From positions 212,754,138 to 212,818,137 of the forward strand of contig OY757010.1 in NCBI GenBank assembly GCA_963580285.1: a DNA stretch of 64,000 nucleotides, written 5' to 3'. Made by a program: the position numbers and the translations under genes. Source of the stretch: Lucinisca nassula. Taxonomy: Eukaryota > Mollusca > Bivalvia > Lucinida > Lucinidae. Numbering within the stretch: position 1 is the stretch's first letter; each line of letters starts with the position of its first letter. Of this stretch, positions 22,700 to 34,391 are shown one piece after another. Under the pieces are notes generated by a model that searched no databases, was not told the origin of the DNA, and saw nothing but the letters and a program-made list of their open reading frames with translations.

Positions 22700-23579
22700 A
22701 AATGCAAAATGTGAACACAATTGGTGAAGAAATGTGGGAGTAGTCTACATCACAAGATTATTATATTTTTTAGCAACCTTAACATTGACCTTCATTTTTT
22801 TTTTTGACGTTTAGGTAACCGGTATAACGTAGGAAGCTTATCTTGGCCCTCTGTAACACATACAGCAAACCTGGTGGCCGAATGACAAATCCGGTCATCA
22901 GCTACAGCCCTCCCAACAGTCAAAGGCTGCAGTTCATAGGCTTAAGTCTCACCAAGCTCTTGCTGAAGAGTGTTAACATAGAGGAGCCGTAAAACAACGA
23001 TGACAATGTTAGCGGGCTTGTCTGCTTGAGCCAAAACGAACTTCATAAGAAATTCTTGAATACTTAGTTTTAGGTGACGTAAAGATGTGTTAGTTTTAGG
23101 AGGTTATAAGTTAGTATTAAATGCGTTTGTTCACTAGTTTAAAAATGCTAAGTTTCCATTATTTTAGGGCTTTATGTCCAACATACTCTCGTTTACATCA
23201 TCGATTACCGAATTCATTCGAGGCACCATCGATTATTTCTATACACTTATTGAAATCAATTTAAAAGAAATTATGTTTTTGAATCCTTGAATCAAGAACA
23301 ATTTTTAAATTGCCAGTGGTTATATTAAACTGCCAGTATACCTGCCCAAGAATAGTGGGTCGAGTCAGTCCGTCCATGCATATAAACCGTATTGATTTCA
23401 TTGGGCGGCATGTCAGTTTATCTCACTGTTGTGTAAAAGCCCCACAAAAGATATAAAATAGATGTTCAGGAAAAGCCACAATCATCTTGAACTTCAGGGG
23501 CTGTGACTGCTATACCCGCGCTTTAGCACATTTTACTGAATTTTGATACTCGTACCTAAAGCGGTCTGAACAAAAATCT
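22700..23579. other. Intergenic, no gene seen
   Basis: One stray monomer of the 23.6-25.3 kb repeat lies at about 22700-22800. The remaining sequence has no long frame and no family resemblance that I can see. Confidence 0.5.
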
Positions 23580-25260
23580 AAACAAACTAGAAACAGTGAC
23601 TTTGACATTCACCTGACCTGTCATGCATATAAAGACCTCATTAAGAATACATATGCAAAACTTCGACTCAATCGGTGAAGAAATGTAGGAGTAGTTCGCA
23701 GCACAAGATTATTCTATTTTCAGCAAAAGTGACGACCTTGACCTGACTATGACATATGAGCCCCGCCAAGCGAATTTGTGTCTTCGAGCATTCCGTCATG
23801 ACAAATTTTAACTGCGCATGCCCAGCCAATTAGAGGGGCCAGGGATATGGCTTTCTGTCTGAAGGTTCCTCTTGATTCACTGCTTGTATGAGCGAGCAGC
23901 GAAGGTTCTGGCGAGACTGCGCGGGTGCGCAGGCTCGCCTGAACCTTCGCTGCCCGCATAGGCGATAAGTACCAAAATCGCTTGGCGGTGCCCATATGAT
24001 GTTTATGTCATGCACATCTAAGTCTCATTATGAGTGCAAATGCAAAATGTGAACAAAATTGGTGAAGAAATGTTGAAGTATTTCACATCACAAGATTATT
24101 TTTTTAGCAATAGTGACCTTGACCTTCACATGACTCATATGAAATTTATGTCACCTACATATAGACCTCATTAAGAATGCATATGCAAAATTTGAACCGA
24201 ATCGAAAAGAAATGTGGAAGTAGTTCACATTACAAATTATTCTATTTAAAGCAACAGTAACTTGACCTTGATTCATATGAAATGTATATCATGCACATCT
24301 TCATCTCATTATGAATGCATATGAAACTTTTGAACTCAGTCGATAAAGATATGTGGAAGTTATTTGCATCACATGATTATTTTATTTTTTTAGCAATAGT
24401 GACCTTGACCATGACATGACACATATGAATCTTATGTTACGTGCATCTACATATCATTTTAAATGCATATGCAATATTTGAAGTCATTCGGAGGAGAAAT
24501 GTGGAAGTTAATTGCATCACAAAATTTGAAGTCAATCAGTGAAGAAATGTTGAAGTAGTTCGCATCACAAAATTGTTCAATTTTAGCAGCCTTTACTTGA
24601 CCCATGTGAAATTTATGTCACGCACACATACACCACATTGTAAATGCATATGCAAAATTTGAAGTCAATCGGTGAAGAAATTTGGAAATAGTTCACATAA
24701 CAAAAAAAAAAGAAAAAAGAAAAAAAGATGTGTCACGTTCGGACGGATACACAGATTCATTTTTTTTAGCAAAAGTATCATTTGACCTTGACTTGGAGTA
24801 GTTCGCATAACAAGAAAAAATGTGACCTTGACCTTGACATGACCCATATAAAACTTATGTCACGCATATCTACATCTCATTATAAATGCATATGCAACAT
24901 TTGAAGTCAATCGGTGAATGTGGAAGTTATTCGCATCACGAGATTATTCTAGTTGTAGCAGCAGTGACCTTGACCTTAAATTGACCCATATGAAATTAAT
25001 GTTACGAACATCTACACCACGTTGTAATGCATATGAAAAAATTGAAGTCACTCGGTGAAGAAATGTGGAAGAGGTTTGCATAACTAGAAAAAAATGTGTC
25101 ACGGACGGACGGATACACACAGATTCTTGTAGTTCGCATAACAAGAAAAACGTGTCGCGGACGGATACACAGATTCTATTTTTTGCAACAGTGACTTTGG
25201 CCTTGACGCACATCTACACCACATCGGAAATGCGTGTGCAAAAATCAAATTCAATCAGTG
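23580..25260 (+). repeat. Diverged tandem repeat, ~150-165 bp
   Basis: About nine monomers built from GTGACCTTGACCTTGACATG, CATATGAAACTTATGTCACG, ATGCATATGCAAAATTTGAA and CGGTGAAGAAATGTGGAAGT. A 234-bp MITE is inserted at 23759-23992. As in the 0.8-2.7 kb array, each monomer carries TGACCTTGACCT. Confidence 0.8.
23753..23998. mobile_element. 234-bp MITE with CATATG duplication
   Basis: The element 23759-23992 has imperfect termini AGCCCCGCCAAGCGA and TCGCTTGGCGGTGCC and is flanked by CATATG on both sides. It contains a strong internal hairpin (about 23890-23955; arms include AGCGAAGGTTC and GAACCTTCGCT). A second copy, also 234 bp with a CATTTG duplication, lies at 40414-40647. The superfamily is undetermined. 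Confidence 0.85.
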
Positions 25261-25470
25261 AAAATTGGTCGGAAGTAGGCGAAACATTTTTATTATTATT
25301 TTTTTCTCCGGAAAAAAAAAGAACAGGCTCGGGCCTGTATTTTTTTTATGTGTTTTTGTTTTTCTACACGTTTTTTAATAAAATGGTCATGTTGAGACAT
25401 GAACTGTATAGCATTATTCATTTTAGATGCTCAAAAAAGTCAGCTCTGTAATTTGGAAGGTACTAAATGC

Positions 25471-25501
<31 letters not shown>

Positions 25502-25690
25502 AATGCACTTACATCATACTGTAGTTTATATTTTCTTGTCCTTTGGGATCATTGATTCCATTGCTGAATTTTGAAAATAATGAGGCCTAACTGGCCGAAA
25601 CTAGCTAGTCTGGCCTAGTAAAACATGTACACTCCATATTTTCCTGGTCTGTTGTGCCTTCCTTGCTTCCAAAAGATAACCCTTGTAGAA
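25471..25690 (-). repeat. Poly(A) run and fragment of the 4.2-kb element
   Basis: A24 run at 25471-25494, then a segment matching the reverse of 9230-9280 plus 10421-10555 (CCGAAACTAGCTAGTCTGG, GTACACTCCATATT). It spans the LTR insertion point without the LTR. Confidence 0.75.
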
Positions 25691-25885
25691 CATATTAAAA
25701 CGCAAAATTTCTTTGAGAAAATGCAAAGACCACACTTGGTAGGGTCGGAAATCGAAAATGGCAGGGTCGATGTTTTAATCTTTATTTTGTTATTTTACTG
25801 ATAAAAATAGCAGAGTCGCGGGATCAGAAGCAGAGTCGGTCGGGTTAGCGGAAAGACGCCTTTTTTTGTTTTGGCCTATTCGAAT

Positions 25886-26487
25886 TCGGCCACCGGAGGC
25901 GAGGTGTGGCTTTTGCAAGACATGTAATGCCACTGCGCCACTCCACCCAGGTGTAAATGGGTAGCAATTGTGTTAAAGTCACTGCCTCTCTGTCGCGCGC
26001 GAATAGCGGAAACACGGCTATTTTTGGTTTGGGCCTAAATAAATAATAGAGTTAACTGAAATGCAAACCAAACTGAATAACTGTGATGAAATAAACATGA
26101 GGACTCATAGCTTGTTCCATACACTGTAAACAGTGTCAAGCTAAAGACAAGTCATCATACACCAAACACTAATAAAAATCAAAATTTGAAAATTTTGATT
26201 TTGGGCCGTCATCGAGTCAGAGATATGACCCCCTTGCCGTGTACATATATTGAAAGAGCCAACTATGACTGGATTAGTTTTAATTTGATTGCGATTAAAG
26301 CTTCCGTCTTTAATCGCAATCGAACTAAAACTAACCGCTCTCGAATAAACATTCCGGATATTATCATGCGCGTGCGACAGAGAGGCAGTGACTTTAACAC
26401 AATTGCTACCCATTACCACCTGGGTTGAGTTGGGTAGAGACATTGCATGTCTTGCAAAGGCCACACCTCGCCTCCGGTGGCCGGATT
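25886..26487. repeat. ~125-bp inverted repeat with inner hairpin
   Basis: Left arm about 25886-26013 and right arm about 26359-26487 share GCCACCGGAGGCGAGGTGTG and ACTTTAACACAATTGCTACC in opposite orientation. Inside, 26270-26337 forms a second hairpin with 29-bp arms (core GATTGCGATTAAAG) around a CTTCCGT loop. A tRNA-like A box (TAGCTCAGTGGTTAGCG, minus strand near 26540) adjoins the right arm, so these may be SINE-derived arms. Confidence 0.7.
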
Positions 26488-26552
26488 CCTAGTCACAACG
26501 TCTTGATCATAAGTCCAACGCGCTAACCACTGAGCTATCGAGGCTGCATGAT

Positions 26553-26785
26553 AGGATTCGAAATTTATAAACCAAATCTCCATGAAATTCTGGTCCTGAT
26601 ATGCTTTGCTGCAGAAGTGTCTTTAAATTAACTCTGTATTTTTCAACTAGTTCAGCGTGCCGTCGATAAAATTTGAAAATGCTTTCCAAAGTCTATGATA
26701 CCGATAGCCCTGGTTAAGAACCGTGGTACGAGTAAGAAGTTTATTCCGATTGTTAAAATCGTCAGTTTGAATTACCGTCTCTAAA
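26553..26785 (-). mobile_element. Naiad RT remnant
   Basis: The minus-strand frame encodes IFKFYRRHAELVEKYR and SGPEFHGDLVYKF, matching the C-terminal third of the Naiad RT at 14385-14510 but diverged. It is neither complete nor functional. Confidence 0.8.
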
Positions 26786-27355
26786 ATGACTTTAATAATG
26801 TTGACGGGGACATTAAATCACAAATTAAACTAACAAATATTCTCCCGTTGATTGTCATGATTGTCAGTTTCTGGCTAAAGCATGTACACGCACTGTACCG
26901 ATGCACTGCTAATTACAGACCTACCCAGGAAGTGTAAACTGACCGGGTCGATATGACCTTAATAACGTTGACTAGGCCGCTAAACTAAAACATAAACAAA
27001 ATATTATTGAGGCCCAAACTCAGGCATAAGACATACAAAACCAAAGATTTAGAATGGACCCGTGACAGAGCCAGAAGTGCGACCCAGCGCTATAAAATAA
27101 ATGGTCAAATTGGCCCACTGAAAAAGTGTAGATTACAAAGCACTGTGCCGCATAAATTACGCGAGAGTTCGTGATTACTCGTTTCTCTATCTTTTTTGTT
27201 TCTGGCTTTGTCCGTATCTGTACAGGTACTCTAGTTTTTTCGTAACAGTGTTTGGCTGTGATATTTTGTGCCGGCTTTTAATTGACACCCTATGAAGTAT
27301 TTTGCAGTGTAAAATTCTCAAAAGCCAATTTGTATTTACGCGTCTGACATAGTAG
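26786..27355. other. Intergenic, SINE tails only
   Basis: Two SINE-A-like tails (GTTGACGGGGACATTAAATC near 26799; GTTGACTAGGCCGCTAAACT near 26967). No gene supported. Confidence 0.5.
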
Positions 27356-27635
27356 AAATGTTTTGTATGTTTGTTTGTTTTGAGGTTTAACCAAGGTCAA
27401 CACTGTATAGGTCATTTTGGAGACGTTGCTTCCAATTTTGTGGGGCGTTTTCCCGACATTGAGATGAAATGACATCTCAAGCCATGTTGCCCAGATGAAA
27501 CCAATAATGTTTATAAGCATGGACTCGCACCGCTTTGCCTCTAAACGATTTACCAGTATTCGCGTGTGGTCGGTTTCAGCTCTGCGTGGAAGCATCATGC
27601 AGCCCGTCTATTTTCTTAAAGCCCCGATGGGCGAG
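27356..27635 (-). mobile_element. SINE-A copy
   Basis: Tail at left (GTTTGTTTGTTTTGAGGTTT), shared body CTCTGCGTGGAAGCATCATG at 27583, head about 27630. It lies about 200 bp upstream of the TATA box of the peptide gene. Confidence 0.8.
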
Positions 27636-27836
27636 TGCAGAAGAAATGTATTGAGAAACATTCAGGAAACACATACCGCTAATATGCAAATCTCAGCCTT
27701 ATTGCACTTTATATAGGTTACAGCATTAAATTTGTAGTGTTTGCAAGTTTCGTCTTGTTTGTCAAAAGTGATGGATGTTTTGGTGTTATTTTAGTTCTCG
27801 TTACTTAATCAAGCACGTGACCTACGGATGCACCCT

Positions 27837-27844
27837 TATATAAG
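27837..27844 (+). promoter_or_regulatory. TATA box of the peptide gene
   Basis: TATATAAG lies about 95 bp before the ATG at 27939. A start site 27-33 bp downstream would fall near 27865-27872, leaving a 5' leader of about 70 bases. A CACGTG E-box is 18 bp upstream at 27814-27819. Inferred from sequence only. Confidence 0.5.
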
Positions 27845-27938
27845 TAACATTAAACATTGTCCAGAGAGCTATAGAGTGACACTATATCTCACACTGAGAA
27901 CAAAAGCAGAGCTGTTTTGTCTGTTTAGCAGAGCTGTG

Positions 27939-28151
27939 ATGTCTCGGCACATTATACTTGGGTTGTTGATAGTACTTCTTACATTTGAGGTAATATTTGG
28001 AAACCCAGCACCATCTCCAGCTCCGTCTGCAGGCCAAAATACACCAGGGAACACTCCATCTCCAGGAAAAAATACACCAGGGAACTTTCCAGGCAAAAAT
28101 ACACCAGGGAACACCCCATCTCCAGGCAAGGAAGAAGAGGATGATGATTGA
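27939..28151 (+). CDS. Putative small secreted Pro/Gly-rich peptide
   Basis: A 70-residue protein. Residues 1-21 form a clear signal peptide (MSRH, then IILGLLIVLLTFEVIF), with likely cleavage near G21-N22. The mature part has a PAPSPAPSAG stretch, three imperfect repeats (NTPGNTPSPGK, NTPGNFPGK, NTPGNTPSPGK at 34-44, 45-53, 54-64) and an acidic tail EEEDDD. There are no Cys and no N-glycosylation sequons. The start is chosen over the in-frame ATG at 27828 because that one precedes the expected transcription start and would bury the signal peptide. A GTATGT donor follows 4 bases after the stop. I do not recognise a family. Repeated PGN/PGK turns with a charged tail would suit a matrix or mucosal peptide, but that is a guess. 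Confidence 0.55.
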   Translation: MSRHIILGLLIVLLTFEVIFGNPAPSPAPSAGQNTPGNTPSPGKNTPGNFPGKNTPGNTPSPGKEEEDDD

Positions 28152-28155
28152 AAAG

Positions 28156-28161
28156 GTATGT
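28156..28161 (+). other. Candidate 5' splice site
   Basis: AAAG|GTATGT fits a splice donor, with the exon ending at 28155, four bases after the stop codon. An intron in the 3' UTR this close to the stop would not be expected to trigger nonsense-mediated decay. No acceptor was located. Confidence 0.4.
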
Positions 28162-28612
28162 TAGTATCATATCTAAAACTAAAAATCCTTTTACTTTTTA
28201 CATACTTTAGTTGTTTGCGTGCCGATATTATTGTATATTATCAAAGTTTAAAGTTTAAAGTTTAAAGTTTGTTAAGAAAACAGGAAAGCCCTAATGGACA
28301 TACTAACGTGAAAGAATGAAACTAGATTAATGCAAAGAAACAATGAAACAAGGAAAAACATACAATAACATGTATCACGACCTCCCTATAACACGGCTCA
28401 TTAAAGATGGAGAGGAAAAAAAAAAATTTTTTTTCTTCCTCCCCTCTCCTCCCTCTTTTTGATCTCTATAACCGTGCTATAAAGTGGCAGTGGGACATGT
28501 ATACAGTTACCGCAAAAATACCCAAAAGTCTGGACGTACATGTACACATACTAGTTAGAACAGCAAAAGTTAAGTGTATACTGCACGTAGATAAGTATAC
28601 TCCTTCACCGTT
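28162..28612. other. Putative intron/intergenic; (TTTAAAG)n
   Basis: A 7-bp repeat (AAGTTTA) runs at about 28244-28270. No further exon could be recognised. Confidence 0.4.
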
Positions 28613-28894
28613 CATCACACAAACATGTCTATTTGGTTTTTACCCCCTTGAACCCCACTTTTATATAGTAAAACTGGGATTTACAGGGGTAAACCTTATT
28701 TTCCTTAGTCTGCTCCAAAATATAGATTGTGGATACTCGTTAGAACCCCCTCGATGAGGCGGTTCTAACATGTACCGACAATCTATATTTTGAGCAGAAA
28801 TAAGAAAAATATCACAATTTGTCATCTGAAATTTTTCATTTTTACGGCGGAATTAAAATTTGCAGTGTATTTGTGTAGGTGTGTTTTCATAATG
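28613..28894 (-). mobile_element. Foldback MITE, subfamily B
   Basis: Starts CATCACACAAACATGTCTAT and ends GTGTGTTTTCATAATG. The central hairpin about 28723-28793 has one arm mismatch (CCCCCTC against GAGGCGG). Subfamily B differs from A in outer stem and flanks (ATATAGATTGTGG; CCCCACTTTTATATAGTAAA). Confidence 0.85.
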
Positions 28895-28904
28895 TAGTAG
28901 TAAC

Positions 28905-29000
28905 AGAAGTGAAGGCAATAGTCAGGAATAGACACAATTTCTTGTACCTCCGATCCAAGACATAAAGGGGAAAAAAACCGCAACCATAAAACAACTTCAC
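28905..29000 (-). mobile_element. Naiad-2 3' tip
   Basis: ACAGAAGTGAAGGCAATAGT followed by diverged UTR matches the second Naiad subfamily (also at 36047 and 49030), whose terminus reads GATCATTGCCTTCACTTCTA in the other direction. Confidence 0.6.
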
Positions 29001-29019
29001 CTTAACCCTATTCTTGCTG

Positions 29020-29215
29020 AATATTCAGTTTAGCCACACCCATTTCTGACTTTGCACCAATCAAATTACTTGATGTTATTTATTCTTACAAATTCATAAA
29101 TTGAATATCAAACAGTGTAGATCCTGATCAGAAGGCCATCTGATCTGGATCTACACTGTTTGCAAAGATAGGGGTTGTCATGAACAGCAAAATAAGGGTT
29201 AACTTAATCTCCTAA
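29020..29215. mobile_element. Hairpin MITE related to 48264-48490
   Basis: Centre 29113-29162 is a hairpin: AACAGTGTAGATC pairs with GATCTACACTGTT around inner GATCAGA/TCTGATC. The same plan is seen at 48264-48490. Ends CTTAACCCTA and AGGGTTAAC are inverted. Confidence 0.6.
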
Positions 29216-29519
29216 GCAGAAGTGTTAAAATAGTTTTTCCCAATATAATGGCCAAATGGTTATCCAAAACTAAAAAAAGTATAAGCAGTATATGCATAAC
29301 AAGAAGTGTCTTTAAAAAAGATATTCGACGTTATGATAAGTTGTTTATTTTCATACCAAACAGTAGAAGTCGATCTATACATGGTGGCTCAGGGGTAAGG
29401 TAATGGTTATATACCTCCGTATTTATTATTATTTTTATTATTATTAAATTACATGCAGATGGAAAGTGCCTCACAAACTTGAAAGTACACAAATCGTAAG
29501 TATTCCAATGGGTACAAAC

Positions 29520-29830
29520 TATTATTTGTTTGAATTGAGGTTTAACATCCCTGTTAACATTAATTGTGTCATTTTGGAGACGCTGTTTCCAATTTTGTGG
29601 GATATTTACTTGACATTGAGATGAAATGACATCTCAAGCCCTGCCACCCTATGAAACCAAAAGGCTTATATGCCTTTTAGGGCCTGACTCACATCACTTT
29701 GCCTGGGCAGGCTTAGTCCTAAGCGGTTTACCAGTACACATGTGTGGTCAGTTTCAGCTCTGCGTGGAAGGACCATGCAACCCGATCTATTTCTCCAAGC
29801 CCCGATGGGCGGCGGCGGGGGAACAAACCG
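29520..29830 (-). mobile_element. SINE-A copy
   Basis: T-rich tail with TTTGAATTGAGGTTTAAC at left and CTCTGCGTGGAAG at 29759. Head ends in a GGCGGCGGGGG stretch next to a Naiad fragment. Confidence 0.8.
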
Positions 29831-29838
29831 TGCTCCCC

Positions 29839-31320
29839 TTGTAGCTGATTTATTTTTGTTTTGTTATGAAGGAGGTTTTCACGGAGATGTTGCACTGATG
29901 AGTTAGGAGGCCTTCATGCGGACTGAAATTATTTATCTAAATCGCGACGGAAGTAAGGGCGAGGATTGTGGCCACGTAAAATCGATTTAAGCCCCCCCCC
30001 CCAGTGGAAATCTTCCACTGACCGTTCCAAGGCGGCTCTTCTGAGGCGATTTATTTATGTTGTTGTTTGTTACTTACTGTGTGTATCACTTGTGTCCTTA
30101 TGGCCTTCCTTTGTTTAGGTTTCCATTATGGTCTGGTCGCTTAATGTTTTTTTTTCCCCTTTGGTGTCTTTTATGGGTGGAGTAAGTTAATTGTATCAAT
30201 TCCTGATCTTTGTTTTACTTCTACTTTTTATGATGTCACTTTCTAGCCAAAGCAAAGCTGACATTATTTAAGTCTTCAACTCTACCTCAAGCTATTGAGA
30301 TTATCTTTTAAATATTGACAACCATAACTTTGAAGGAATGGTCATTCATATTTATCCATCTGAGCTACAGGTAAACAAAACCAACAATTCTGATATCAAA
30401 GCCCGTGTTTGGATTTACATTTGAACATTTCAAATGGTTTTGTTTCAACTAAATTGATGATAATGGGGAATGATTTTAACATAGTTAACTTCCCATTTTT
30501 AAATGGTGCTTTGTTCCACCTTCGCCATCTTACGGTGTTAATATTTCGCAGTTTATTTGCTTCGCAAGCGTGTCAAGTCATTTCGCTGATTTTAACACTC
30601 GTAATAAAAGTTTAAATGCTGAACTATTATATCAGGGATATCAATGCCATAAACTTCGGAAAGCATTGTCTAAGTTAATCGCCGACACAACCCATTGATT
30701 TCTAAATTTATGGTTGAATTAAATAGACCTTTGCTGCATGGGATGTCACAGCCTTGGTTTTTTTGCGACATTATGTATGAATTATGAAAAAATAAAGGCA
30801 AACCCTAATTTTTCGGAACAATTTTAGAATATTATTAAACGTTACAAACGCATTCAACAGTGTACATGCATTGTGTTTGACCCATCCACGGTCAGACCAT
30901 ATGCTTTCCTCTTTAATGGCACGCCAGTGGATCGGGGTTCCGTCTCCATGATGGCTTTGGCTGAAAGCTGTTTATTAGTTGGTCGGAGCCGGAATTTTTA
31001 TGTCTCTTGCTTGGTCCAACGTGGTTGAACTGCTGGTTTTCGTTTGCTTCTTTTTTTCCTGTGGCGTTGTGTTTAGCACCGGGTGGCTCAGACCGTTTTA
31101 CTGTAGAGTCCTCATCCTTGTCTTATCTTGGCTTTAATTGTGGTTTCTTTGTTTACCGAGATGATTCACAGATGAGTTAGAAGACCTTCATGTGGACCAA
31201 AAATACTTTATTGAAAACAGTGAAAGTGAGGATGAGGGTTGGAATCCCGTAAAGTTAGCTTAAACCTACCAGTAATTTTACTGACCGTTCGAAGTCGATG
31301 CTTTTGCTGTGGTTCCTTCA
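29839..31320 (+). mobile_element. Old Naiad copy, RT remnant and UTR
   Basis: It starts inside RT motif B (PLVADLFLFCYE at about 29844) and is interrupted at 29875-30229 by a younger Naiad end. It continues with degraded RT (LNIDN, TCSELQVNK-like and VNFPFLNGA segments) to about 30960, then a diverged 3' UTR. The YLDD region and several frames are destroyed. Confidence 0.75.
29875..30229 (+). mobile_element. Naiad 3' end inserted in an older Naiad
   Basis: TTTTCACGGAGATG to TTTTACTTCTACTT, UTR only, close to the 15-kb copy. Removing it rejoins the older RT after the Tyr-Glu of motif B. The G6 tract appears as a C10 run at 29991-30002. Confidence 0.8.
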
Positions 31321-31530
31321 TGTTTTGTGTTGGCGGTTCTGATTCTTTCCCTAATCATAAATGTTTGTCATGTTGATGATTCGGGTTCCTTCCCCCTAAT
31401 GTATATTGTTCCTTTTAGTTAGGTTTAGATATTCTTAATCACCACCTGTTTGGATAAGAGCTGCTGACTCGGTTTACCTGTTTTTCGTTTTGTTTACTGT
31501 CGCCACTCCATGTTTTGACTTCTTTCCCTG
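31321..31530 (+). repeat. Repeat shared with 47870-48110
   Basis: Contains GTTGATGATTCGGGTTCCTT, AGAGCTGCTGACTCGGTTTA and TCTTTCCCTGGTGA, all recurring at 47870-48110. It probably represents another Penelope-like 3' UTR subfamily. Confidence 0.55.
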
Positions 31531-31534
31531 GTGA

Positions 31535-31809
31535 CATCACGTGAACAAGTCCGTGAAATAAAGACCTAAACCTCACTTTATAAAGAGAAAACTGGGGTTT
31601 ACGGGGGTAAACATTATTTTCCTTATTTCTGCTCCAATACATAGGTTACGGGTACTCGTTAGAACCGCCGCAATGAGGCGGTTCTAACGAGCACCCAAAA
31701 ACTAAATTTGGAGCAGAAAGAAGGAAAATATCACAAATTTTCTTCAGAAAAAACAACCTTTTTGAGGTTTGAAAAATGCACTATATTACACGGATGCGTT
31801 ATCGTAATG
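31535..31809 (-). mobile_element. Foldback MITE, subfamily A
   Basis: CATCACGTGAACAAG start and TTATCGTAATG end. Hairpin about 31640-31705 with loop GCAATG. Confidence 0.85.
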
Positions 31810-32314
31810 TATTGTGGGAAGAATTTGGGATCTGAGTGTATCAGTTACTGTTCGTTTCCCTTTTTAATTTTCATAACACGTTTTATAAAGAAGTGAGAAA
31901 AATTATCTCGATCAACCAAAACATCTTTTCTTGTCAGATTCTAAGGTCCTACAATGTCACTCTTTACTTGGCTATTGAGTATAAAAATTCTGGTATACAT
32001 GGTGTTTGGCGCATTAGCACGTCTTTTAACTTATGCCGAATATTTAAAAAAAATCAAGGAATTCGTTATTTGTTATAGTATCAATTGATTTAAAGCCTAC
32101 GGATTTCCATTCGTTGTCTTTGGTGCTAGGTGCCAAGTCGTCATAATGCCTGTCTAAAGTTATTATGTCAGGTCAATCACAACGAGTAGAATCTTTCAGT
32201 CAGATAAATTGTCTCATTTTAAAAACCTTTGCACTTGCAACTACGTTAAAACCGTGATTTCCGTTGATGTACATGTAATTCTTATCCGGTATCAGGCTTA
32301 ATAATAATAATAAA

Positions 32315-32363
<49 letters not shown>

Positions 32364-32914
32364 ATAATAATAATAATAAACAAACAAACATAACAATAGA
32401 CATCTTTTAAAGAAAAGAACATATGCACACACTCCCACGTGCGCATGTACTCCAGGTCAAAGTTCTTACATTCTTCCAGCTATTTATAAAACTACGTTCT
32501 AAGATTTGTCGCACATGAGACTTTTGAAGACTTTTGAAGACCTTTCACTTTTTAATTATGCATGCGTCAGACCAGATCAAGGCCATCTATGTCAACGTTC
32601 ACAAAACTAGGCCACAGTAACTCAGTCTGGCAAAATATATATTACGTTTTCGGGATTTTGTCTCATACAAGATACAAGTTGATCAGTGTATGCATCGGAT
32701 AACTACATGCCCATATATTCATAAAACGATGAAGCAGTAGCCTACCTCTACTACTTAAACACCAAGCTAAGTTTTCGGGCTCCGCCTCTTATCTCGGGTT
32801 CTGTAAGCTGCAAAACCTCCACACATCATGGTTATGCGCTACTGATAGTTCGAAGGCAATGCTTCTTGTATTGTTCATTCAAAGTGACGCGTTTTCATAT
32901 TAACTCCTATTAGG
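31810..32914. other. Intergenic, no gene; microsatellites
   Basis: A compound (AAT)n(ACT)n(AAT)n(CAAA)n tract lies at about 32305-32395. The remainder shows no long frame or recognised repeat. Confidence 0.55.
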
Positions 32915-33192
32915 CATTACGATAACACACCCGTACGACATAGTGCATTTTTCACATCTCAAAAATGGCTTCTAATCTGATGAAAAACCGTGATATTTTT
33001 CTTATAAATGCTCAAAACATAGGTTGGAGTGCTCGTTAGAACCGCCTCAGTGAGGCGGTTCTAACGAGCACTCACAACCTATGTCTTGGAACAGATATAA
33101 GAAAAATAATTTTTACCCCCGTAAACCCCAGTTTTCTCTATATAAAGTGGGGTTTAGGGGGGTGTTCATTTCACGGACTTGTTCACGTGATG
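32915..33192 (+). mobile_element. Foldback MITE, subfamily A
   Basis: CATTACGATAACACACCCG to GTTCACGTGATG. In the hairpin both arms carry the matched pair GTGCTC/GAGCAC where other copies have GTACTC/GAGTAC. Confidence 0.9.
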
Positions 33193-33283
33193 GGTGTATT
33201 GTCGTAATCTTTTGCAGCAATGTACTACGATATGAAAAATCGTAGCAAAGGAATAAAGCATAGCCAAAAACACCCTGTCGAAT

Positions 33284-33568
33284 CATTACGCAAACTCGCC
33301 TATACAAATACATTGCCATTTTTATCGCCGAAAAAAAAATATGAAAATTTTAAGATGAAAAATTGTGATATTTTTCTTATTTCTGCTCAAAATATAGATT
33401 GGGGGCACTCGTAAGAACCGCCTCATCGAGGCGGTTCTAACGAGTACCCATAATCTATATTTTAGAGCAGTAATAAGAAAAATAAGGTATACCCCCGAAA
33501 ACCCCAGTTTTACTATATAAAAGTAGGGTTCCAGGGGGTCAAAATTATATAGGGGTGCTTTCGTGATG
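33284..33568 (+). mobile_element. Foldback MITE, subfamily B
   Basis: CATTACGCAAACTCGCCTAT to GCTTTCGTGATG. Hairpin about 33395-33462 with loop CATCG. Confidence 0.9.
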
Positions 33569-33649
33569 AAGGGATTCGCATCCGGAGCGGTCAGGTGAAT
33601 GTAAAATGCTCTTACCACTTAGCCAAAGTGACTACGCCCTGAAGCAGGG

Positions 33650-33919
33650 TTCTTTCCACTGACCGTTCCAAGGCGGTTCTTCTGTGGCGATGTATTTATG
33701 TTGTTGTTTGTTACTTACTGTGTGTATCACTTGTGTCTTTTTATTTTGGATGGCCATATGGCCATTTTGTGGTAAAGTAACTGTCCATATGGCCTTCCTT
33801 TGTTTAGGTTTCCATTATGGTGTGGTCGCTTAATGTTTGTGTTTCTTTCCCTTTGGTGTCTTTGATGGGTGGAGTAAGTTAGTTGTATCGATTCCTGATC
33901 TTTGTTTTACTTCTACTTT
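33650..33919 (+). mobile_element. Naiad 3' end
   Basis: TTCTTTCCACTGACCG to TTTTACTTCTACTT; retains ATGGCCATATGGCCAT. 5' truncated within the UTR. Confidence 0.9.
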
Positions 33920-34360
33920 ATGGATTGTCAACCTATAAGTTAGGTACAATCTATCAAGACAGATAAATGAAGGTAGGAGTTCCGGGCCGGTACACTCCCT
34001 CTCTTCAAAGAAATTATAATATATTATGACGCGAAGCCATTTGCAGCGAAGCAAACTCCATCCCGGACGAGTCCTGATCTAAGGAAACGACCGTCCTAAC
34101 AAAGGAATGAAACACAGTTGCAAACCTTCTGCCTACGGTGGGTTAGAAACCGGAAGCTTCGACCTAATGTCTTATGCTCTAACCACTGAGCATAAGAGTC
34201 AACACCCAAATACTGTACTCAGAACATTGAGAAATGAGCACCCCTCTAAACCCCACTTTATATAATCAATCAAAAATAATAAAAAAAAAAAAAAAAACAA
34301 AAAAAAAAAAAAAAAACAACAACAAAAAAGCAAAAAAAAAAAAAAAAACAAATAAATTAA

Positions 34361-34391
<31 letters not shown>

